Shown here one piece after another: positions 1 through 4,806 of a stretch of 7,210 nt of DNA (the first letter of the stretch is position 1; the number at the start of each line of letters is the position of its first letter). The notes beneath the pieces were generated by a model. It was not told the origin of the DNA. It ran no database searches and was given only the letters and a program-made list of their open reading frames with translations. The translations under genes and the position numbers were made by a program. This DNA is from Nitrospinae bacterium CG11_big_fil_rev_8_21_14_0_20_56_8 (GTDB taxonomy: Bacteria; Nitrospinota; Nitrospinia; Nitrospinales; VA-1). The stretch spans positions 1 through 7,210 of the forward strand of contig PCWF01000065.1 of assembly GCA_002796165.1 (NCBI GenBank), in the 5' to 3' direction.

Positions 1-27
1 GCCAGCTCATCGGCCCGGGCGTGAAAA

Positions 28-101
28 ACGGGTAAAGGAGGGGCGAAACATTTTTTGCCCCGGCATGAGCCCCCTTCGCGGCCTCGCCGGTAAAAATTGG
101 C
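28..101 (+). repeat. Dispersed hairpin repeat, copy 1
   Basis: Direct repeat of 1020-1095. Over the ungapped core (44-101 against 1038-1095) I count 53 of 58 identical bases. The core carries a hairpin: GGGGCGAAA (40-48), loop CATT (49-52), TTTTGCCCC (53-61). The one change from the perfect stem of copy 2 (T56 for C1050) keeps a G-T wobble pair, which hints that the structure is maintained. Hairpins of the GGGGCGAAA...TTTCGCCCC type recur between genes in many environmental bacterial genomes, from general knowledge. The repeat lies upstream of the antitoxin-toxin pair. Confidence 0.8.
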
Positions 102-212
102 TCAACCGCCCATCCACCGCAAGGCGCGAAGAGCGCCAAGTAAACGACCGGAGGAAGAAAAGGGTTCTCCTTCCCGGGCCCTGGATTCCAATCGGTCCCC
201 AATTTCCGAACC

Positions 213-229
213 ATCCCGGTAGCCGGGAT
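213..229. repeat. Short inverted repeat upstream of antitoxin
   Basis: ATCCCGG (213-219) and CCGGGAT (223-229) form a perfect 7-bp stem around a 3-base loop. No T run follows, so it is not a clear terminator. It may be a decayed piece of a repeat family, since the adjoining GGATTCCTTCGGCTCCGGCC resembles one arm of the element at 2772-2863. Confidence 0.4.
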
Positions 230-253
230 TCCTTCGGCTCCGGCCAAAGCTTC

Positions 254-298
254 TTGCCTTCGGGATCCGTGTTCTATAAGATTATGACTACATTTGTA
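254..298 (+). promoter_or_regulatory. Candidate promoter and operator of the toxin-antitoxin operon
   Basis: A TATAAG box (275-280) lies 15 bases after a weak TTGCCT (254-259). Just downstream is the palindrome TACATTTGTA (289-298), with TACA and TGTA half-sites. Phd/YefM-type antitoxins commonly repress their own promoter through palindromes beside the -10 box, so this is the best operator candidate. Spacing is short and the -35 is poor, so the promoter call is tentative. Confidence 0.35.
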
Positions 299-315
299 AC
301 CCTTTTGGAGAAGTC

Positions 316-594
316 ATGAAAACGGCATCGGTCAGGGAAGTCAAGGCGCACCTTTCGCAGTATCTCAAGGCGGCGGAAAAGGAAGACATCCTGGTTACAT
401 CCCACGGTAAACCCAGGGCCGTATTGCGGAGTCTCTCCGGCGAGAACCTCGAAGACTTCATCATCGAAAACAACCCGGAGATCCGCAAAAAAGTCGAGGA
501 GGCTTACCGGGAATATATGGAGGAAGGCGGGGTTCCGCTGGACCGGGTCATGAAAAAACTGGAGAAAAAGGTTGCCCCCAAAGTTCGCCGTTAA
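316..594 (+). CDS. Phd/YefM-family antitoxin
   Basis: This 92-residue protein is probably the DNA-binding antitoxin of a type II toxin-antitoxin pair: it would neutralise the toxin encoded next to it and repress the shared promoter. The N-terminal half (residues 1-37, ASVREVKAHLSQYLKAA... followed by ILVTSHGKPRAVL) has the typical Phd/YefM pattern, in which a strand and helix precede a conserved GKP-x-AVL strand. The charged C-terminal half (from about residue 45, rich in E and K) fits the flexible toxin-binding tail. The ATG is set by GGAG at 307-310, five bases upstream. The gene overlaps the toxin by 23 bases, which implies translational coupling. The family call is strong; the toxin neutralisation itself is inferred from the arrangement. 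Confidence 0.88.
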   Translation: MKTASVREVKAHLSQYLKAAEKEDILVTSHGKPRAVLRSLSGENLEDFIIENNPEIRKKVEEAYREYMEEGGVPLDRVMKKLEKKVAPKVRR

Positions 595-862
595 GGTTTC
601 AAAAGGTTTTTTAAAGAGCCTGGAGGAACTGCCGCCCGAACGCGCCCTGGAACTTGCGGAGAAATTGAAAATTCTCGAAACCGCCCCCCTGCCCTCCGGA
701 AAAGCGCGAATCAAAAAGCTCAAAGGATTCACCCCGCCACTTTACCGGTTGCGTGTAGGTAAAAAACGGGTTCTTTACCGGATATCCGGTGGCCAGGTCG
801 TTTTGCTCAAAATGATCGACCGCAAAGAATTGGACCGCGAATTGAAAAACCTGGGGGGATGA
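572..862 (+). CDS. RelE/ParE-family toxin, TTG start
   Basis: This 96-residue basic protein is probably the toxin of the pair. RelE members cut mRNA at the ribosome and ParE members poison gyrase; the sequence does not tell me which applies. It shows the family layout: an N-terminal strand (KFAVKVSKGFLKSLEELP), two helices rich in E, L and A, then KLKGFTPPLYRLRVGKKRVLYRI, the Y-R-x-R-x-G-x-x-R-x-x-Y-x-I core, and a last strand with VVLLKMIDRKELDREL. The length is typical. The start is TTG at 572, seven bases after GGAG (561-564) inside the antitoxin gene; there is no ATG in a better place. A weak start inside the antitoxin gene would keep toxin output below antitoxin output. Confidence 0.88.
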   Translation: MPPKFAVKVSKGFLKSLEELPPERALELAEKLKILETAPLPSGKARIKKLKGFTPPLYRLRVGKKRVLYRISGGQVVLLKMIDRKELDRELKNLGG

Positions 863-937
863 TCCCGCAAGTTGGAAAGTTTGGTTCTGCGTCCGTGCAG
901 GGTTGAAAGCCTCAGAACAACGAAGGTTGGAACCACC

Positions 938-960
938 GATGAACACGGATGAACACGGAT
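938..960. repeat. Short tandem repeat, period 10
   Basis: GATGAACACG occurs twice back to back (938-957) and a third partial unit GAT follows. It belongs to the repeat cluster downstream of the toxin gene. Confidence 0.7.
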
Positions 961-1019
961 AAAACCAAACCGTTCTCTTTGCGGCCTTGGCGTCTTTGCG
1001 GTCACCGGTATTCACCGCA

Positions 1020-1095
1020 ACGGGTAAAAAGATGGGGCGAAACATTTTTCGCCCCGGCATGAGCCCCCTTCACGGCCCCGACCGTAAAAATTGGC
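1020..1095 (+). repeat. Dispersed hairpin repeat, copy 2
   Basis: Second direct copy of the repeat at 28-101. The hairpin is perfect here: GGGGCGAAA (1034-1042), loop CATT (1043-1046), TTTCGCCCC (1047-1055). The repeat runs up to 20 bases before the start of the next gene, so it lies in that gene's leader. Together the two copies bracket the antitoxin-toxin pair at a distance of 992-994 bases. Confidence 0.8.
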
Positions 1096-1115
1096 CCTGA
1101 AACCGGGGAGAAGAG

Positions 1116-1432
1116 ATGCCGATGAAGGTTTTTCGGGATTATAATGGGTTGGAGATCCGGTTGTCCAAGGAACGGAGGGATCACGTCTTGAGCCATCCCG
1201 AATTGGAAGGTCATGAAGACTGGATTGCCGATGCACTGCTGAATCCGGAAGAATTGCGATTGTCCACCAGCGATCCTTCCGTTAAACTTTATTATCTTTT
1301 TTCTCCCGCACCCGAGCGGGTGCCAAATGGCTCTGCGTCGTGGTCAAGGATCGGGGAGACGATGCTTTTGTGATTTCCGCGTATTTAACCGATAAGGTTA
1401 AAAAAGGAGCCTTGATATGGCGCAAACCATAA
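1116..1432 (+). pseudogene. Frameshifted small gene, possible RelE/BECR-fold nuclease-like protein
   Basis: Read straight through, the frame ends at 1373 after 85 codons, but its last 20 or so residues look random. Switching to the -1 frame at the run of six T (1297-1302) gives FFSRTRAGAKWLCVVVKDRG, then DDAFVISAYLTDKVKKGALI and a stop at 1430-1432, which is clearly protein-like. Adding one T restores a 105-residue protein, LYYLFFSRTRAGAKWLCVVVK across the joint. The N-terminal pattern VFRDYNGLEIRLSKERRDHV...HPE and the C-terminal VVVK...DAFVISAYLTDK suggest the small standalone proteins with a RelE/barnase-like (PBECR) nuclease fold that often precede DUF2283 genes; this is recalled resemblance only. 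ATG 1116 follows GGGGAG (1105-1110); ATG 1122 is also possible. The restored gene overlaps the next one by 16 bases. It may be a true mutation, a read error in the T run, or slippage. Confidence 0.65.
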
Positions 1433-1620
1433 AAATTTATTACGACCGGGAAAGCGATTTCCTGGAGGTCCGGTTTTGCGATAAACCGGGCTTTATGCGG
1501 GAAACGAACCACGATGACGTGATGGAGCGGGTCAGCGAAGACGGGGAAATCCTGGGTTTCACCATCATGCAGGTCAGCCGCCATGAAAAGGAAAACCCGC
1601 TGATCGCCCATCTCGTGTGA
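1417..1620 (+). CDS. DUF2283 family protein
   Basis: This 67-residue protein matches the DUF2283 pattern from end to end: IKIYYDRESDFLEVRFCDKP near the N terminus, the acidic middle with DVMERVSEDGEILGFTI, and a short hydrophobic end. The family is small and all-beta in character and has no settled biochemical role. ATG 1417 is set by AGGAG (1405-1409), seven bases upstream. Its first codons overlap the end of the frameshifted gene, so the two were once a coupled operon. Because DUF2283 genes often sit directly after a small RelE-like gene, an antitoxin-like role is a reasonable inference, not something the sequence proves. If the partner is dead, this gene would be an orphan. Confidence 0.85.
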   Translation: MAQTIKIYYDRESDFLEVRFCDKPGFMRETNHDDVMERVSEDGEILGFTIMQVSRHEKENPLIAHLV

Positions 1621-1900
1621 TGATCCTTTTTTTGCGGGGTGCGGGGTGTCATGGTGATGAAACAGCCGGTCCATCCGGGTGTCCAAGGCGTTTGGGAGCA
1701 CGGAGCATTGGCTGAGAATGCAGATGGCTTATGACATGGCCGGCCCGCGGGAAAAAGCCGCCCGCATTCGCGTTAAACGGTTTCCGCAAGCGCCAGCCAC
1801 CTTCCCAGGACTCTTACGGGCAGGGGAGCAAAGACCTGCATGACGGAACAGGTCGTATATCCAAGCAGAGACTTGACCCTATGTCAGAGGAGATTTGAAA
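1621..1900. other. Unassigned intergenic segment of 280 bases
   Basis: No recognisable gene. A 41-codon frame (ATG 1718 to TGA 1843, starting MQMAYDMAGPREKAARIR) has no convincing Shine-Dalgarno site and no family I know; it may be a remnant. There is a 6-bp hairpin, GACCTG (1833-1838) with CAGGTC (1849-1854), close before the next gene. Base composition is GC-rich to about 1850 and turns AT-rich at the next gene, so a junction of foreign DNA may lie near 1855-1900. Confidence 0.4.
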
Positions 1901-2449
1901 ATGGGTGTCTATTTTATAGCGGCTGGTTCCTCTACAAAAAACAGGAATAAAAGTTTAGACAAAAGTTTCAGTATCGATGATCTGCAAAGATATATTTCAA
2001 ATGAAAATTTTGAGCGGTTAAGGCGTTCCTTTCCCTCAGAAAGAGGTATATTCCTTTGGGGGGCAAATAGAGGCTCCTTTAGGGAATTACAAAATGTTGC
2101 GCAGGACGAATATGTTGTGGATGTTAAAAATAGAACTGTGGTTCAAATTTTTAGATATTGTTTTTACATTGATACCGGCAACGATAGAAGATTGCAAAAA
2201 TTCATTGGATGGGACGGAGAGAAACAGCTTCAGAATAGGAGACCCTATCAGTGGGTACTTTTTCTTAGGGAACCTCAGGTGCCAAATCATGAGCAACAAT
2301 CCAAACAATATTTTCAAATGGCTTTTAATGAAGCAAATAATTCCCAGTGGTTGATAGGTAAAAGATGGTTTAGCAATGATCAAATTAGAGAAGCTTTAGA
2401 AAGGACCGGCAACACTAATATTGAGGAATTACTTGGGATTCGAAGATAA
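1901..2449 (+). CDS. AT-rich gene, possible PUA/EVE-like domain protein
   Basis: I do not recognise the 182-residue product with certainty. Features seen: a short N-terminal strand (MGVYFIAAG), a helical part, then GIFLWGANRG (49-58), EYVVDVKNRTVVQIFRY (70-86), LQKFIGWDG (98-106) and PYQWVLFL (115-122). This order of a W-G-A motif, a strand block, an I-G-W-D turn and a Y-x-W-x-x-F-L strand recalls PUA-like EVE or McrB-N-terminal-type domains that bind modified bases in restriction or defence proteins. The resemblance is by eye only. No signal peptide or membrane segment is evident. ATG 1901 is preferred over TTG 1895 because AGAGGAG (1886-1892) then lies eight bases upstream. GC content in three blocks I counted is 32-45 percent against about 60 or more in flanking genes, which points to recent acquisition. 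It stands alone, with no nuclease partner in view. Confidence 0.65.
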   Translation: MGVYFIAAGSSTKNRNKSLDKSFSIDDLQRYISNENFERLRRSFPSERGIFLWGANRGSFRELQNVAQDEYVVDVKNRTVVQIFRYCFYIDTGNDRRLQKFIGWDGEKQLQNRRPYQWVLFLREPQVPNHEQQSKQYFQMAFNEANNSQWLIGKRWFSNDQIREALERTGNTNIEELLGIRR

Positions 2450-2556
2450 AATTGTTTGTGCACAATGATAGCTTTGGAATGAAAACGAACCGCCAACTAA
2501 TCGGTAACCTCCTTATTTTCAAGCGATTCTCCCCGCAAAAACCCCGGGTTTTCCGC

Positions 2557-2584
2557 TTGACAAATCGGCGTTTCAAAATAGAAT
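2557..2584 (+). promoter_or_regulatory. Sigma-70-type promoter of tRNA-Val
   Basis: TTGACA (2557-2562) matches the -35 consensus exactly. After 16 bases comes TAGAAT (2579-2584), one change from TATAAT. Transcription would begin around 2590-2593, about 12-15 bases before the mature tRNA 5' end. An inverted repeat (CAAGCG 2520-2525, CGCTTG 2554-2559) partly overlaps the -35 box. Confidence 0.7.
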
Positions 2585-2604
2585 AGGCATATTCGAACCA
2601 TTAC

Positions 2605-2676
2605 AGGCACGTAGCTCAGGGGTAGAGTACTTGCTTGACATGCAAGGGGTCGGCGGTTCGAAACCGCCCGTGCCTA
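2605..2676 (+). tRNA. tRNA-Val (anticodon GAC)
   Basis: A full cloverleaf can be drawn. The acceptor stem AGGCACG (2605-2611) pairs with CGTGCCT (2669-2675), with discriminator A2676. The D stem is GCTC (2614-2617) with GAGT (2625-2628), including one G-T pair. The anticodon stem CTTGC (2630-2634) pairs with GCAAG (2642-2646) around the loop TTGACAT, giving anticodon GAC at 2637-2639, which reads GUC and GUU valine codons. The T stem GGCGG (2652-2656) and CCGCC (2664-2668) encloses TTCGAAA. CCA is not encoded. A seven-T run (2677-2683 region) follows. The gene stands at the border between the accessory left part and the housekeeping operon; tRNA genes are frequent integration sites, but I found no duplicated 3' end in this window. 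Confidence 0.96.
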
Positions 2677-2771
2677 TTTTTTTCGTCTGTTTGGGTCGCC
2701 CCCGATGTAAGGCCATTCCCGGGAATAGCGTCAGGGGTCTCTGCAAAAGGTTATTGAAAATCTCAAGTGGT

Positions 2772-2863
2772 GTCATTCTGAGGCCTCCGGGCCGAAGAAT
2801 CCTGACCGGATGGCCGACGGGTTTTTTTCATCATCCAGATCCTTCGCTGGCGCTCAGGATGAC
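2772..2863. repeat. MITE-like imperfect inverted repeat
   Basis: The left arm GTCATTCTGAGGCCTCCGGG (from 2772, continuing CCGAAGAATC to 2801) matches the reverse complement of the right arm (2838-2863), which reads GTCATCCTGAGCGCCAGCGA and then AGGATC. The GTCATTCTGAG...GAAGAATC sequence is a widespread short interspersed repeat of environmental bacterial genomes, from general knowledge. Its arms give the telltale VILSASEG peptide on the minus strand. No transposase is present, so mobility would need help in trans. Confidence 0.75.
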
Positions 2864-2931
2864 CTGCGCGGGCTTTTCAGCCCCTTGTAAGATTCTCTCT
2901 AATTTTCGGACAGGTCTGGCTGGATCTCTCG

Positions 2932-2988
2932 AAACCCTCGACCGGAACCTTCGCCGGTTTCCGCCCGTTGAGGGTTTTTTGTATTTTT
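2932..2988 (+). terminator. Terminator- or attenuator-like hairpin before thrS
   Basis: AAACCCTC (2932-2939) pairs perfectly with GAGGGTTT (2970-2977). Inside it ACCGG (2941-2945) can pair with CCGGT (2954-2958). The stem runs into TTTTTT (2975-2980), followed by GTATTTTT. This is a good intrinsic terminator outline. It may end transcripts entering from the tRNA side, or act as an attenuator in the thrS leader; the ATG of thrS is 32 bases beyond it. Confidence 0.6.
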
Positions 2989-3019
2989 CGCGCGGGGCAA
3001 CCGATATTTTTTGTGCATC

Positions 3020-4789
3020 ATGAACGATAAACCACAACAGGAAACTTTCGATCTCGAAACCATCCGCCACAGCACCGCGCACCTGATGGCGCAGGCGGTC
3101 AAGCAGTTGTTCCCGGAAACGAAGGTGACCATCGGCCCGGTGATCGAGGACGGATTCTATTACGATTTCTTCCGCGACACGCCGTTCGTGCCGGAGGACC
3201 TGGAAAAGATCGAGGCGCGCATGAAGGAAATCGCCGCGCAGAACCTCGATATCGTCCGGCAGGAAATCCCGCGCCCGGACGCGGTCAAAATGTTTTCGGA
3301 CATGGGCGAGAATTTCAAGGCCGAGATCATCGAGGGGATCGATTCCGCCGCCCCGATCTCGCTATACAGTCAGGGGGACTTTACCGATCTGTGCCGCGGA
3401 CCGCACGTGGACAACACGCGGGCGCTCAAGTCGTTCAAACTGCTCAGCACCTCCGCCGCGTACTGGCGGGGCGACGAGCGCAACCCGGTGCTCCAGCGCA
3501 TCTACGGGACCGCCTGGCATAGCGACAAGGAGCTTCGCTCCTACCTGCGGCGGCTGGAGGAGGCGAAGAAGCGCGATCACCGGAAATTAGGAAAAGAGCT
3601 GGATCTGTTCACCATCAACGACGAGGTGGGACCGGGTCTGACGCTGTGGCACCCGAAGGGCTCGCGCGTCCGCTACCTCATCGAGGAGTTCTGGCGCAAG
3701 GAGCATTACAAGAACGGTTACGAGTTGGTGTTCACCCCGCACGCGGCGCGGGTGGACCTGTGGAAGACCAGCGGGCACATGGAGTTTTACCGGGAGAACA
3801 TTTTCTCCCCCATGGACATCGAGGGCCAGGAATACGTGATGAAGCCCATGAACTGTCCGTTCCACATCCAGATTTACAAGAGCCGCCTGCGGAGTTACCG
3901 CGACCTGCCGATCCGTTTTGCGGAGCTGGGCACGGTGTACCGGTACGAACGGTCCGGGGTTCTGCACGGCCTCCTGCGGGTGCGCGGGTTCACGCAGGAC
4001 GACGCGCACCTGTTCTGCCGGCCGGTTCAGCTGGAAGACGAGATCAGCAAGGTGCTCCACTTTGTCCTGTTCATCCTGCGGGCGTTCGGGTTCCACGAGT
4101 ACAAGGTGTACCTGAGCACCCGGCCCGACAAGTTTGTGGGCTCGGAGGACGATTGGGAAAAGGCCACCCGCGCGCTGGAAAACGCGCTGGTCCGGACGCA
4201 GATCGCCTTCGAGGTGGATCCCGGCGAGGGGGTCTTTTACGGTCCCAAGATCGACATCAAGATCAAGGACAGCCTCAACCGGTTCTGGCAGGTCTCGACG
4301 ATCCAGGTGGATTTCAATCTGCCGCAGAGGTTCGGGATCACTTATGTGGAGGAAAACGGCAACCGCGAACAGCCGATCATGATCCACCGCGCCCTGATGG
4401 GGTCTTTGGAACGGTTTTTCGGGTGCCTGGTGGAGCATTACGCCGGGGCGTTCCCGGTGTGGCTGGCGCCGGTCCAGGCCATTCTGCTCCCCATCACCGA
4501 CGCCCACCACCCCTTTGCCGAGGCGGTGGCCGAAAAGCTGGCGGCCAATGACCTGAGAGTAGAAAAAGACTTGCGAAATGAGAAGATTGGGTTCAAAATC
4601 AGGGAAGCCCAGTTGCAAAAAATCCCCTATATGGTGATTCTCGGCGACAAGGAAGTCGAGTCGCAAACTGTTTCCATTAGAAAACATCGATCCAAGGAAA
4701 CCCGGTCTCTGGGTCTGGACGAGTTTATCGAACAGCTCCGGACCGAGACGCGGGACAAGACAATCGACGTAATCGATCAACCCGAATAG
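3020..4789 (+). CDS. thrS: Threonyl-tRNA synthetase lacking the TGS domain
   Basis: Cytosolic class II enzyme that charges tRNA-Thr with threonine using ATP. This 589-residue form begins directly at the editing domain: HSTAH (17-21) and CRGPH (Cys125, His129) are its editing-site residues, which remove mischarged serine. The catalytic core follows, with motif 2 around RFAELGTVYRYERSG, zinc ligands Cys279 (MNCPFH), His330 (DDAHLF) and His456 (MIHRALMGSLERF), then the anticodon-binding domain from about residue 485. These zinc ligands sit exactly 55 positions before the E. coli ones (334, 385, 511), so the loss is confined to the N-terminal TGS domain. ATG 3020 is chosen; TTG 3011 is the only other start, since TGA lies in frame at 2969-2971. 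No clear Shine-Dalgarno site precedes it. The segment about 4550-4710 is AT-richer and uses AGA, CGA and AGG for all five arginines. Confidence 0.96.
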   Translation: MNDKPQQETFDLETIRHSTAHLMAQAVKQLFPETKVTIGPVIEDGFYYDFFRDTPFVPEDLEKIEARMKEIAAQNLDIVRQEIPRPDAVKMFSDMGENFKAEIIEGIDSAAPISLYSQGDFTDLCRGPHVDNTRALKSFKLLSTSAAYWRGDERNPVLQRIYGTAWHSDKELRSYLRRLEEAKKRDHRKLGKELDLFTINDEVGPGLTLWHPKGSRVRYLIEEFWRKEHYKNGYELVFTPHAARVDLWKTSGHMEFYRENIFSPMDIEGQEYVMKPMNCPFHIQIYKSRLRSYRDLPIRFAELGTVYRYERSGVLHGLLRVRGFTQDDAHLFCRPVQLEDEISKVLHFVLFILRAFGFHEYKVYLSTRPDKFVGSEDDWEKATRALENALVRTQIAFEVDPGEGVFYGPKIDIKIKDSLNRFWQVSTIQVDFNLPQRFGITYVEENGNREQPIMIHRALMGSLERFFGCLVEHYAGAFPVWLAPVQAILLPITDAHHPFAEAVAEKLAANDLRVEKDLRNEKIGFKIREAQLQKIPYMVILGDKEVESQTVSIRKHRSKETRSLGLDEFIEQLRTETRDKTIDVIDQPE

Positions 4790-4806
4790 AGGAGGCCCCG
4801 TTAATT
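4790..4806 (+). promoter_or_regulatory. Shine-Dalgarno site and ATT start of infC
   Basis: AGGAGG (4790-4795) lies eight bases before ATT (4804-4806). The next in-frame ATG (4828) has no such site and would cut off the conserved KKQRIN lead of IF-3. In E. coli the AUU start of infC lets IF-3 reject its own message when abundant; the same control is inferred here. Confidence 0.85.

Larger units (their letters stand above)
1..315. other. Gene-poor left edge with repeat sequence
   Basis: No convincing complete gene. The first bases could be the tail of an upstream gene: frame 3 reads QLIGPGVKNG and stops at 33-35, but ten codons cannot be identified. Next come a copy of a dispersed repeat (28-101), a stretch at about 115-147 resembling the reverse complement of the GCAAAGACGC-type sequence at 980-1010, and a 7-bp hairpin (ATCCCGG 213-219, loop TAG, CCGGGAT 223-229). 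The final 60 bases look like the control region of the antitoxin gene. An 84-codon frame from 65 runs through the repeat and is probably not coding. Confidence 0.5.
863..1115. other. Intergenic repeat cluster
   Basis: No gene seen. The segment strings together repeat-like pieces: CCGATGAACACGGATGAACACGGAT (937-961 region, period 10), a TTTGCGGCCTTGGCGTCTTTGCGG stretch at about 978-1001, and the second copy of the hairpin repeat (1020-1095). Sequences like the GAACACGGATGAACACGG and GGCGTCTTTGCGG stretches are common noncoding repeats of environmental genomes, from general knowledge. Frames on either strand here encode the low-complexity peptides usual for such repeats. Confidence 0.6.
2677..3019. 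other. 343-base gap between tRNA-Val and thrS
   Basis: No gene supported. It contains a 12-base perfect palindrome (ATTCCCGGGAAT, 2715-2726), a MITE-like inverted repeat (2772-2863) and a terminator-like hairpin (2932-2980). The 130-codon plus-strand frame through this region starts inside the tRNA gene and crosses the repeats, so it is not a real gene. No threonine-rich leader peptide and no T-box sequence were seen upstream of thrS. Confidence 0.6.

Noticed and set aside
274..732. Minus-strand frames opposite the antitoxin-toxin pair
   Set aside because: The plus-strand proteins are recognisable and have good ribosome-binding sites; the minus-strand peptides match nothing known to me.
938..1095. 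A CRISPR array suggested by repeats in this area
   Set aside because: The period-10 repeat has no spacers and the longer repeat occurs only twice, about 1 kb apart. No cas gene is present.
2590..2680. tRNA-Val as a used attachment site
   Set aside because: I looked for a second copy of the tRNA 3' end within the window and found none, and no integrase gene is present.
2880..3019. A T-box or threonine leader-peptide attenuator for thrS
   Set aside because: No T-box-type conserved sequence and no short frame rich in threonine codons was found; only the plain hairpin is supported.
2631..3023. A 130-codon plus-strand frame after the tRNA
   Set aside because: It begins inside the tRNA-Val gene and passes through the inverted repeat and the terminator-like hairpin; no coding character.
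3587..4780. A 397-codon open frame on the minus strand and a 301-codon plus-strand frame (3646-4551) inside thrS
   Set aside because: Both overlap the certain ThrRS reading and have low-complexity composition (R, G, P, H) typical of shifted frames in GC-rich genes.
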